Below are positions 1 through 7,868 of a stretch of 64,000 bases of DNA, piece by piece. The stretch comes from Kribbella albertanoniae (GTDB lineage: Bacteria; Actinomycetota; Actinomycetes; Propionibacteriales; Kribbellaceae). Under the pieces are notes generated by a model. The model was not told the DNA's origin. It worked only from the letters and a program-made list of their open reading frames with translations, and did not search any database. The number at the start of each line of letters is the position of its first letter. The stretch's first letter is position 1. The position numbers were made by a program, and so were the translations under genes. The stretch spans positions 19,012 to 83,011 of the forward strand of contig NZ_SMKA01000009.1 in NCBI RefSeq assembly GCF_004348455.1, given 5' to 3'.

Positions 1-525
1 TAGCTCGGCGAGGTGCCGCAGGAGGTCTGGGTCCTCGTCGGACACGCGGGCGACGCGGACGTGGCGGCCGGGCTCGATGGTGTCGAGGGCCGCCTGCTCC
101 ACGAGGTGGACGGTGCCGTCGGCGCGGGGGATCGGGTCGCCGTGCGGGTCGTGGTCGGGTTCACCGAGTTTCGCGGCGAGGCGGTCGGCGAAGGTGTCGG
201 AGACTGCGTGCTCCAGTACCTCGGCCTCGTCGTGGACCTCGTCCCAGGTGTAGCCGAGGTACTCCACCAGGAACGTCTCGATCAGCCGGTGCTTCCGCAC
301 GGTGGCCAGCGCCAGTCGCTGGCCATCGTCGGTGAGCTCGATGTCGCCGTACTTGGCGTGGGTGAGCAGACCGCGCTCGGTGAGCTTGCGGACCGCGCCG
401 GACACCGAGGAAGGTGCCAGGCCGAGCCGGGTCGCGAGGACGCCGACGGTGACCGGGCCGTCGGACCACTCGCGTGCGTTCCAGACGACCTTGAGGTAGT
501 TCTCAGTGACCTGTGTTTCTGCCAC
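1..525 (-). CDS. mntR: MntR/DtxR-family metal-dependent repressor (partial, C-terminus off the left edge)
   Basis: Translating the reverse strand from a GTG at 525 gives about 175 residues of a DtxR/MntR-family repressor, open at the window edge. It opens with a winged helix-turn-helix (residues ~10-65, recognition helix around SSVSGAVRKLTERGLL), followed by the metal-binding and dimerisation helices rich in His, Glu and Asp (HRLIETFLVEYLGYTWDEVH, then EVLEHAVSD). A GGGGAGG site lies about 8 bases before the GTG. It begins 14 bases after the stop of a manganese-type permease, so it is probably the last gene of that operon and its repressor. In this family the metal-loaded protein shuts off uptake. 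The missing C-terminus prevents distinguishing the short MntR form from an SH3-containing IdeR form. The family call is firm; the Mn assignment rests on the neighbours. Confidence 0.85.
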   Translation of the reverse strand, partial: MAETQVTENYLKVVWNAREWSDGPVTVGVLATRLGLAPSSVSGAVRKLTERGLLTHAKYGDIELTDDGQRLALATVRKHRLIETFLVEYLGYTWDEVHDEAEVLEHAVSDTFADRLAAKLGEPDHDPHGDPIPRADGTVHLVEQAALDTIEPGRHVRVARVSDEDPDLLRHLAEL

Positions 526-539
526 GGCTCGCCTCCCCG

Positions 540-1409
540 TCATCCGTTCGCGACCGCTCGCCGGGACCAGCTTGCCAGATACGTGCTGACCAGACCCCGA
601 CGTGGCCCGAAGAGGTGGACGAGCGCGAACGTCACACCCTGGGTGACCACGACCAGCCCGCCGGACGCGGCGTCGAGCCAGTAGCTGAGATAGATCCCGA
701 CGACCGAACTGGCCGCGGACAGGACCGGCGCGATCACCAGCATCCGCGTGAATCGGTCGGTCAACAGGTACGCCGTTGCTCCGGGAATGATCAGCATCGC
801 GACGACCAGGATGACGCCGACGACCTGAAGCGCGACCACTGCGGTCAGGGCGAGTACGCCGAGGAGCAGTCCGCCGAGTCGTCGCGGGGACAGGCCGATG
901 GCGTGCGCGTGGACCGGGTCGAACGCATAGAGCGTGAGGTCACGGCGTTTGAACAGCAGGAGTACGAGAGCCACCGCGGCCAGTACGCCGATCTGCAGCT
1001 GATCGGACTGTGAGATGCCGAGGATGTTGCCGAAGATGATGTGGTTCAGGTCGGTCTGGCTGGGGACGACCGAGATGAGGACGAGGCCGAGGGCGAACAG
1101 GGTCGTGAACACGATCCCGATCACCGCGTCCTCCTTGATCCGGCTGGTACTGCGGATCGCGCCGATCAACCCGACCGCCAGGAACCCGAAGATCACCGCG
1201 CCGACCCCGAACGGCAGGCCGAGCATGTAGGCGAGCACGACCCCTGGCAGGACGGCGTGCGACACGGCATCGCCCAGCAGGGACCAGCCGATCAGGACCA
1301 GCCAGCAGGACAGTACGGCGCAAACCACCGCTGCCACGACCGTGGTGACGAGAGCCCGCACCATGAAGTCGTAGGAGAGCGGTTCGAGCAGGAAGTCCAG
1401 AAGCGTCAT
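540..1409 (-). CDS. Mn/Zn ABC transporter permease (ABC-3 family)
   Basis: This 289-residue membrane protein has eight to nine hydrophobic segments and is the usual length for ABC-3 family permeases of the MntB/SitC/ZnuB type. The family region around GWSLLGDAVSHAVLPGVVLA and the mid-protein FGNILGISQSD are typical. It should form the homodimeric channel through which a divalent metal delivered by the lipoprotein is moved inward. Its ATG overlaps the stop of the ATPase gene by 4 bases (ATGA), implying translational coupling, and its own stop lies 14 bases before the mntR start. Metal specificity cannot be read from the permease itself; the binding protein points to manganese. Confidence 0.9.
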   Translation of the reverse strand: MTLLDFLLEPLSYDFMVRALVTTVVAAVVCAVLSCWLVLIGWSLLGDAVSHAVLPGVVLAYMLGLPFGVGAVIFGFLAVGLIGAIRSTSRIKEDAVIGIVFTTLFALGLVLISVVPSQTDLNHIIFGNILGISQSDQLQIGVLAAVALVLLLFKRRDLTLYAFDPVHAHAIGLSPRRLGGLLLGVLALTAVVALQVVGVILVVAMLIIPGATAYLLTDRFTRMLVIAPVLSAASSVVGIYLSYWLDAASGGLVVVTQGVTFALVHLFGPRRGLVSTYLASWSRRAVANG

Positions 1410-2146
1410 GACAGGGTGTCCTGTTCGAGGGGATCCAGGCCGAAGCAGCGGGCCAGGCTCTCAGGCCGCAGGGCCTCGGAAACCGAGCCTTGGAACAGGA
1501 TCCGCCGCAGCAGCAGGATCGCCTCGTCGGCCAGGTCGGGCAGCGCGTGCAGGTCATGGGTGGAGACCAGGATCGTCCGCTGGTCGGCGGCCAGTTCGCG
1601 GAGCAGCCGGACGATGGTGGCTTCGGAGCGTTTGTCGACGCCGGCGAACGGCTCGTCGAGGAACATGATGCCGGCCTCCTGCGCGATGCCGCGGGCAACG
1701 AACGCCCGCCGCCGCTGGCCACCGGACAACTGCCCGATCTGCCGCTGCGTGTACTCGCTCAGCTCGACGCGGTCGAGTGCTTCCGCGACGGCGGCTCGAT
1801 CGACCCGTCCGGGTCGCCGGGTGGGTCCGAGCCGGCTGTAGCGGCCCATCATCACGACGTCGTGGACCGAGACCGGGAAGTTCCAGTCGACGTCCTCGCT
1901 CTGCGGGACGTACGCGATCGTGCCGTGCCGCCGCGCCTCGGCCGCGGTCCGCCCGGCGATCCGGATCTCGCCCTGGTCCGGCCGGACGATTCCCAGCATC
2001 GCCTTGAACAACGTCGACTTGCCGGACCCGTTCATCCCGATCAACCCAGTCACCCGGCCCGCTTCCAGGCGCAGGTCGACACCTTCCAGCGCGACGATCT
2101 CGCCGTACCGGACAGTGAGGCCGCTGACCTCGATTGCCGCGGTCAC
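1406..2146 (-). CDS. Mn/Zn ABC transporter ATP-binding protein
   Basis: The 246-residue ABC ATPase carries Walker A GMNGSGKST (near residue 37), signature LSGGQRRRAF (near 140), Walker B IMFLDEP and the switch histidine in STHDLHAL. Length and motif spacing are those of single-domain metal-uptake ATPases (MntA/SitB/ZnuC group). It energises the permease encoded immediately downstream and sits on the cytoplasmic face. It overlaps both neighbours by 4 bases, so the three transporter genes are probably translated as a coupled set. No catalytic residue is missing. Confidence 0.92.
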   Translation of the reverse strand: MTAAIEVSGLTVRYGEIVALEGVDLRLEAGRVTGLIGMNGSGKSTLFKAMLGIVRPDQGEIRIAGRTAAEARRHGTIAYVPQSEDVDWNFPVSVHDVVMMGRYSRLGPTRRPGRVDRAAVAEALDRVELSEYTQRQIGQLSGGQRRRAFVARGIAQEAGIMFLDEPFAGVDKRSEATIVRLLRELAADQRTILVSTHDLHALPDLADEAILLLRRILFQGSVSEALRPESLARCFGLDPLEQDTLS

Positions 2147-3045
2147 GAGCGACCAGTCAGACCGGCGATGATCGTCGCCGCGTCGTGCCGGATGAGCTCG
2201 AGGTACGTCGGCACCGGGCCATCCGCCTCGGACAGCGAATCGACGTACAGGACACCGCCGTACTTCGCGCCGGTGGCGTCGACCACCCGCTGCATCGGCT
2301 TGTCGGACACGGTCGACTCACAGAACACCGCAGGGACCTTGCCTGCCCGGACGAACTCGATCGTGGACGAGATCTGCTGCGGGGTGGCCTGCTGCTCGGC
2401 ATTGACGGGCCAGATGTACTTCTCGGTCAGGCCGGCATCCCGGGCCAGATACGAGAACGCTCCCTCGCAGGTGACCAGGGCGCGCTCGTTCTTCGGCAGT
2501 CCGGCGAGCCCGGTGACCAGTTCGTTCTGCACGTCCTGCAGTTTTGCCTGATACGCCTTGCCGTTGGCGGCGTAGTCGGCCGCGTGCGCGGGGTCGAGTT
2601 TGCTGAAGGCGGTGACGATGTTGTCGACGTACGTGCGCACGTTCAGCGGGCTCATCCAGGCGTGCGGGTTCGGCTTACCGGCGTACGCGTCCTGGGTGAT
2701 GTCGAGGGGTTGGACACCGTCCGAGACCACCGCGTGCGGTGCCTTCGCGCTCTCGACGAACTTCGTGAACCACGATTCCAGATTCAGCCCGTTGTCCAGG
2801 ATCAGATCGGCCTTCGAGGCCTTGGCGATATCACCCGGCGTCGGCTCGTACCCGTGAATCTCCGCGCCGACCTTGGTGATCGACTCGACCGCCAGGTGAT
2901 CACCCGCCACATTCCGCGCGATATCGGCGAGCACCGTGAATGTCGTCAGCACTACCGGTCTGCCGTCGGATCGCGCCTGGCCGGGCAGCGTGCACCCCGC
3001 CAGCAGCAGTACGGCAACCACAACCGACAGCAGCCTCGTCTTCAT
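2143..3045 (-). CDS. Manganese-type metal ABC transporter substrate-binding lipoprotein
   Basis: This 300-residue cluster A-I binding protein (TroA/PsaA/MntC type) begins with a lipoprotein signal peptide ending in the lipobox LLAGC (Cys ~18), so it is anchored on the outer face of the membrane. The metal ligands can be followed: His in GYEPTPG-type and HAWMSP regions, Glu in CEGAFSYLARDAGL, and Asp in LYVDSLSE near the C-terminus. Glu rather than His at the third site is characteristic of Mn/Fe-type PsaA-like proteins, whereas ZnuA uses His; this is why manganese is preferred. It is the first gene of the operon. GGAGG lies directly against the ATG, too close for an ordinary ribosome-binding site, and a plausible -10 sits only 6 bases upstream of the ATG, so the transcript may be leaderless. 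Confidence 0.88.
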   Translation of the reverse strand: MKTRLLSVVVAVLLLAGCTLPGQARSDGRPVVLTTFTVLADIARNVAGDHLAVESITKVGAEIHGYEPTPGDIAKASKADLILDNGLNLESWFTKFVESAKAPHAVVSDGVQPLDITQDAYAGKPNPHAWMSPLNVRTYVDNIVTAFSKLDPAHAADYAANGKAYQAKLQDVQNELVTGLAGLPKNERALVTCEGAFSYLARDAGLTEKYIWPVNAEQQATPQQISSTIEFVRAGKVPAVFCESTVSDKPMQRVVDATGAKYGGVLYVDSLSEADGPVPTYLELIRHDAATIIAGLTGRS

Positions 3046-3051
3046 CCTCCG

Positions 3052-3080
3052 AATCTAAGAGTTCGGTCCACCGAAAACAA
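3052..3080 (-). promoter_or_regulatory. Promoter of the manganese operon with an internal palindrome (candidate MntR operator)
   Basis: On the minus strand TTGTTT (3080-3075) and TAGATT (3057-3052) are separated by exactly 17 bases. The spacer contains most of a palindrome TTCGGT-CC-ACCGAA at 3062-3075 (perfect 6-base half-sites). A repressor bound there would cover the core promoter. A second, weaker dyad with TTCCGACCGTCGAA lies just upstream. Assignment to MntR is inference from the adjacent repressor gene. Confidence 0.5.
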
Positions 3081-3306
3081 GTATTCCGACCGTCGAAGAA
3101 GTCTCAGGCCGCAGGTTCCCGTGACCGCCCGGGGATCCGTGGTGACACGGATGCCCGGGCCGGCTCCGGACCGCCCCCGCCTCCAGCGCATTTGGTCGGA
3201 TATCCCCTCAAATCGCCGGTTCTCTCCTCAAGATTTCAGCGGGGAACCGACAACATGCGGGGAGATCCCCTCAAACGGCACCGGGGGCTCTGCCCGAGCC
3301 GGTACG

Positions 3307-3440
3307 ACGTTGAGCACGGGTCAGTCATGTGCGCGCCCGGAAGGTGGTTGAGCGGTGCTCAAGGTGGGGTGGTCGGGCGGCCTTGAGCACGGTTCAACCG
3401 TTTCCGCGGGTCTCAGGTGGTTGAGGGGTGCTCAAGGTGG
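3307..3440. repeat. Hairpin repeat locus A (four copies of a ~20-bp core in alternating orientation)
   Basis: Copies of a core close to GGTTGAGCGGTGCTCAAGGT occur at 3346-3365 and 3419-3438 on the plus strand and inverted at about 3307-3326 (degenerate) and 3380-3399. The copies at 3346 and 3380 can pair over 17 of 19 positions with a loop of about 15 bases, and 3380 can equally pair with 3419. The same family forms a larger array at 24221-24666. The rest of the 3081-3478 gap shows no convincing gene. As the locus lies just downstream of the gene ending at 3479 on the minus strand, a terminator role is possible, although no T-run follows. Confidence 0.7.
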
Positions 3441-3478
3441 CGCTGGACGACGGTCTCGGGTTCCCGGGGCGGTCGGGG

Positions 3479-6400
3479 TCAGGGGGCGAAGAAGGCGGCT
3501 TCGGTGAGGCTGGTCCAGGTGTTGGTGGTGTTGCCGTAGCCGGTTAGGCGGAGGTAGCGGGTGGGTACGGTGCTGGGGAGGTCGTACAGCTCGGGGCCGG
3601 TGCTGTCGCCGCTGCTGGTGAAGCTTGTGGAGTCGGTCCAGGTGACGCCGTCGAGCGACAGTTGGAGGCGGAAGTCGAAGGATCGGTTGTCGCCGCCGTG
3701 CCAGGACAGTACGGCGTCGTCGACGTTCCGGACGTGTCCGAGGTCGTACTGGATCCAGACACCGTCGCCCTGAGCGGACCATCGAGTCGCCGGGTTGTTG
3801 TCGATGGTGTTGGTGGGGACGTTGCCGTCGTGGGCGCTCGCGGTGACGGCGGCGACGGGTAGTGCTGGGGCCGCGGTCTGGCGTTCCAGCAGCCAGCGTT
3901 GGCAGGGACCGTTCCAGTAGGTCCAGAGGATCAGGTCGGACAGTGCCTCTTTCCGGCAGCCGCCGACGTCCAGGGCCTTCCCGTTGATGGCGTGCAGAAT
4001 GCTCCAGGTGCCGTCGTACGCTGGCTCGATCCGCCACCGCTGGCAGTCGCCGGCGGTGATGCTCGACAGGTGGACGAGGGTCGCGTTGCTGGTGGCGCAG
4101 CTCTGCGGCTCGATCGCACGGCTGCCGCCGATGTCGATGATCCGGTACATGTCATCACCGAGCGGTCGAAGCTGCCATTGCTGACAGCCGTTCTCCGCGT
4201 CCCAGGTGTTCATCCGTACGTCGGCCGCGTCGCCGGTGACGCAGTTCGTGTTCTCGATCGCTTTGCCGCCGCGCAGGGCGGTCACCTTGAACCGCCCGTC
4301 GAGTTGTGGCGTGTTGACGGCCGGTCGCAGGATCCACTCCTGATGAGCGGCCGTCCCGCAATTCTGTTGCAGGACTGGACTTCCGCTCGCCGTACTGCCA
4401 TCGCGCACGGTCGCGCACCGACCGCCGTGCTTGACCCGTACGACGCTGTCGTAGCTCGTGCCTTCGACGTACTCAAGCGTCAGCTGCTGATGAAGAACGC
4501 CCAGACACTGCTGTTGCACGAGCGGCGCTCCCTCGGACTGAGGTGGCCGACCGGCGTCCAGGCAGGTACTGCGGCCGTCGTCGCGCTCCCCATCTGCATG
4601 CGCCGGGTGCAGCATGACGTAAGGGCTGCCGATGATCGTGTCGATCTGGAACCGCTGGTGAAGCGCCCCGCTACAGGACTGCTGTTCGATCGCAGCCCCG
4701 AGGCTCTGACTCGCACCTCGGACAGCCAGACATTGCCGGCTGTGCCGCGCGACCAGCTCGTAGCTGCGTTGCTCGATGTCGAACTTCGCGGCACTGATAG
4801 CTCCAGCAGTCGGGACGCTCCAGGACAGTTGCCGGGCACCGAAGGCGGTGCCGGTAGCGGCCAGCGTGTAGAAGTCGCGACCGCCCCCAGCCGTCGTGGC
4901 AACCAGTGTGACATCGTCCTTGCCGTCGCCGGTCACGTCACCCGTCGACAGCGTCGTCTGTGCTGCATTGAACTGTCCAGGTGCCCGCCACCACGATTCC
5001 AAGGCGGTGCCGCCGGTACGCAACACCCGCAGTTCGAGGTCGGCCGGGCCGTGTTCGTAGCGCAGTACGACGTCGTCCTTGCCGTCGCCGTCGACATCCC
5101 CGATCGCCGGCCTGATCCGGTCCTGGCACAACCCGGTCTGGTCGAGCAACGTCTCGCCGGCCGCGGCGAACGCCGTACCGGTTGATCGGTGGACTGTCAC
5201 CACGGTGCGGCAGCTGCCCGCGTCGCGGACCGAGATCAGGTCATCGTTGCCATCAGCATCGATATCGCCGAGGTGTGCGGTGCTGCGACGCCAGACGCCA
5301 GGGGCCGATGGCAACCATTCGATCGGGGCACTGAGCTGTGGACCGGCGAAGACGAGCATGCGCCAGGTCCCGTTGCCGTTATCCACCTGTACGGCGAGGT
5401 CGTCGCGACCGTCACCGTTCACGTCACCCGCTGTCAATCGTGCCGTGCTGTGCTGCCAGCCCGTGCTGTCACTGCTCCACAGCGGAGTGGCCGAACTGTT
5501 GTAGCCGTTGCCCTCCGAACGAAGCTTGAAGAGTGCAACCCGATGACCGGCTTCGCCGCGCAGCAGGGCCAAGTCGGCGCGCCCGTCACCGTCGAAGTCG
5601 CCCTGCGCGGTCTGCGTTCGCTGGAGCGCGAAGCCACCGTTGTTGCCGGAGTCCCAGCCGATCGTTCCGGTGGTACCCAAGCTGTTCCAGATCGCAGTCC
5701 GGCCGTCACCATGATCCAGTACGGCGGTGCTGTCGGCCCGGCCGTCGCCGTTCACGTCACCACGAACCCGGGGTACCGGATCAGGGTTGGGGAGCGCCCG
5801 CAGCGTCCGACCCGCCGAGGCCGGTCCGGTGTTGCCGGCCCGGTCGACCGCACTCGCGTAGAACTGCACAGGCAGGTCGGAAGCCATGGTCACCGGGGCC
5901 TCTGCCGTGCCGTCCGGCCGGGCCGGAACGCGGTACGGCATCCTGTCCCGGCTGAACCCGTAGACGAACTCGGCCACGTCGGTGTCACCGGCCGCCGCGC
6001 GCAACGTGATCGTCCCCATCGTTCGCGCCTTCACGACGCCCTGCCCGTCGGGATAGTCCGCGGACTGCGCTGTCGGCTGGTCGGGGCCGACCTGGTCGAT
6101 CACGAAGTAGCAGTCAGCTGTCGAAGGACCAGCAGCAAGTGGATCGCTGCTGCGTGCTCGGTAGTAATAGACGACCCCAGGGATCAGCTCACCATCGGGC
6201 ACCGGTGGCCAGCTGAAAGTCGAGCCCGGCGTCGTCAAGGCTGAGTCCGCCTCGTACTCGAGCGCGCCGTTGTCAGCCCGGTACACCGACAACTTGGTGG
6301 TCACGTTCTCGCTGTCCGGATCACCGGCGACCGCGCCGAACACGGGTTGAGTGGTGTCGATCGCGGCCGGCGAAGTCGCCGTACCGCAGGGGCGCGGTTG

Positions 6401-7711
6401 CTGAAAGCCGAGCTGTTGCGGCGGGAACGGCGCATTGTTGTACTCGACAACGATCTTGGCCGTGTCCGGGTAGAACTCCTTCCACTGATCGCCCTCGTCC
6501 TCGTCCGGCGCCCGCAACCCCACCGTCACGTGCAGCGCCTCGTCGGTAGCCGCCTTCTGGATCATGCGCAGCAGCGACGACGAGGTGAAGCCCATGCCCA
6601 TATCAGGTTTGTCGTCGTGCGCCGTGCCCTTGGCCTGCGCGAGCTTCTCCAGCCAGTGGCTGCCCGAGTTGTCCCAGGTCAGTTCGTCGGACGGGTCGAT
6701 CGACTTGGTCCGCCAGAGGTCGACCGGGGTCGCGGTCTTGGTGGTCGTACGGTCCAGCACGATCTGGAACTGGGCGTTGTGCACCGTGCTTCCGGCCAGC
6801 GGTGACGTGTCGAGCTGGAAGAACGACCGGAACATGTCGCCCTTGCCAGCCCCACCCTCGGCGTACCCAGTGAGGGCCCGTTCGCGGTAGGTCGTCCAGT
6901 ACGACTTGTCGTCCAGCCGCCGGTTCACTTTCGTCCAGCGGTACTGGCCCGCCGAGAACGAAGGGTCGATGTAGACCGGGTACTGCGTCTTCGGACCAGT
7001 GAGCAAGGCCAGGTCCGGTACGACGATCAGTTCCCGCGCGGAACGAGTCGTCCGCAGCATCGCCAGGTCGCGGCCGGTCCACATCGTCGGAGTCCCGGCG
7101 CTGAACACCAGCCGGCCGTTCGCGTCCTTCGCCTGGGTGGTTCCACTGGCGGTGGTCGTCAACGACAGGCCGGTACTCCGCAGCGGGAAGCGAAGCTGAC
7201 GCAACGCCGGGTTCAGCGCGGCCTTACGGTTCTTCACGACCAGCACCTGGGCGAAACCGGCGGCCTGCGCCTCGATCCGCAGATCCACACCGGGCAACAC
7301 TTCTGGGTACGTCGCGATCGGTCCCGCCAACGTCGGACGCGGCAGCCGGCCCATCCAGCCGAGCGTGATCCGGTCCGCACCATCAGCCAGTTCAGCGAGT
7401 CGGTCCCCGGTTCCGCCTCCCGACAGCACCAGCTCGGACACAACAGCGACCGGCCGGACCGAACCGTCGGCACCAAAGCGCAGCGTCGTGTCGATCGGTA
7501 CCCAGCCGTCATCCGTCCGCGCCCGCACCGGTACGGCGTACTGCTCCAGCGTGCGACCGCCACCCGGCTCAGCGAACACCTGCGTGGTTTCCGTCCGCAG
7601 GTGAGTCAGCTCCACCCGCTCCTGCCGCCGGTCGTCAACAACCTCCGGGTCCCGCGCAGCGGGGAGCAGACCGGCGACGAGGAGGGCCATCAAGAGCAGG
7701 GTTTTGGGCAT
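3479..7711 (-). CDS. Large secreted FG-GAP/VCBS, ricin-type lectin and discoidin-domain protein
   Basis: Reading from the ATG at 7711 gives 1,410 residues with a secretory signal (MPKTLLLMALLVAGLLPAA). The open frame continues upstream, but that part overlaps the divergent neighbour and looks non-coding. Domains in order: a beta-rich N-terminal region; a DNRLRE-like adhesive domain (~260-430); a Fn3-like segment; FG-GAP/VCBS repeats (~640-950) with calcium loops such as DVNGDGRAD, DFDGDGRAD, DVNGDGRDD and DVDGDGKDD; ricin-B-like repeats with QxW-type motifs (~970-1275); and a C-terminal F5/8-type discoidin domain (~1285-1410). No catalytic domain is apparent, so it is probably an extracellular carbohydrate-binding or adhesive protein. 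The discoidin domain closely resembles the one in the lyase at 14876. It is divergent from the RHS gene. Confidence 0.85.
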   Translation of the reverse strand: MPKTLLLMALLVAGLLPAARDPEVVDDRRQERVELTHLRTETTQVFAEPGGGRTLEQYAVPVRARTDDGWVPIDTTLRFGADGSVRPVAVVSELVLSGGGTGDRLAELADGADRITLGWMGRLPRPTLAGPIATYPEVLPGVDLRIEAQAAGFAQVLVVKNRKAALNPALRQLRFPLRSTGLSLTTTASGTTQAKDANGRLVFSAGTPTMWTGRDLAMLRTTRSARELIVVPDLALLTGPKTQYPVYIDPSFSAGQYRWTKVNRRLDDKSYWTTYRERALTGYAEGGAGKGDMFRSFFQLDTSPLAGSTVHNAQFQIVLDRTTTKTATPVDLWRTKSIDPSDELTWDNSGSHWLEKLAQAKGTAHDDKPDMGMGFTSSSLLRMIQKAATDEALHVTVGLRAPDEDEGDQWKEFYPDTAKIVVEYNNAPFPPQQLGFQQPRPCGTATSPAAIDTTQPVFGAVAGDPDSENVTTKLSVYRADNGALEYEADSALTTPGSTFSWPPVPDGELIPGVVYYYRARSSDPLAAGPSTADCYFVIDQVGPDQPTAQSADYPDGQGVVKARTMGTITLRAAAGDTDVAEFVYGFSRDRMPYRVPARPDGTAEAPVTMASDLPVQFYASAVDRAGNTGPASAGRTLRALPNPDPVPRVRGDVNGDGRADSTAVLDHGDGRTAIWNSLGTTGTIGWDSGNNGGFALQRTQTAQGDFDGDGRADLALLRGEAGHRVALFKLRSEGNGYNSSATPLWSSDSTGWQHSTARLTAGDVNGDGRDDLAVQVDNGNGTWRMLVFAGPQLSAPIEWLPSAPGVWRRSTAHLGDIDADGNDDLISVRDAGSCRTVVTVHRSTGTAFAAAGETLLDQTGLCQDRIRPAIGDVDGDGKDDVVLRYEHGPADLELRVLRTGGTALESWWRAPGQFNAAQTTLSTGDVTGDGKDDVTLVATTAGGGRDFYTLAATGTAFGARQLSWSVPTAGAISAAKFDIEQRSYELVARHSRQCLAVRGASQSLGAAIEQQSCSGALHQRFQIDTIIGSPYVMLHPAHADGERDDGRSTCLDAGRPPQSEGAPLVQQQCLGVLHQQLTLEYVEGTSYDSVVRVKHGGRCATVRDGSTASGSPVLQQNCGTAAHQEWILRPAVNTPQLDGRFKVTALRGGKAIENTNCVTGDAADVRMNTWDAENGCQQWQLRPLGDDMYRIIDIGGSRAIEPQSCATSNATLVHLSSITAGDCQRWRIEPAYDGTWSILHAINGKALDVGGCRKEALSDLILWTYWNGPCQRWLLERQTAAPALPVAAVTASAHDGNVPTNTIDNNPATRWSAQGDGVWIQYDLGHVRNVDDAVLSWHGGDNRSFDFRLQLSLDGVTWTDSTSFTSSGDSTGPELYDLPSTVPTRYLRLTGYGNTTNTWTSLTEAAFFAP

Positions 7712-7770
7712 GACAGATCTCCGTCGCCGTAGGGACTGGCCCTCAACCTGACAGCACGCCGTACCGCAGG

Positions 7771-7804
7771 GCAACGCTTTACAACGTGGGTTGTAAGGCG
7801 TTGC
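7771..7804. promoter_or_regulatory. 34-bp near-perfect palindrome between the divergent FG-GAP and RHS genes
   Basis: GCAACGCTTTACAAC (7771-7785), spacer GTGG, then GTTGTAAGGCGTTGC (7790-7804): the arms are inverted complements at 14 of 15 positions. It lies in the 157-bp region between start codons at 7711 and 7869 and is well placed to control both genes. An operator is more likely than a terminator, since both genes point away from it. The binding protein is unknown. Confidence 0.6.
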
Positions 7805-7868
7805 GGAGGGGATGACCGCGTTCCCAGACTGCAGGCACACGTCGCCCCGCCCCGGCAGGAGAGACCTC

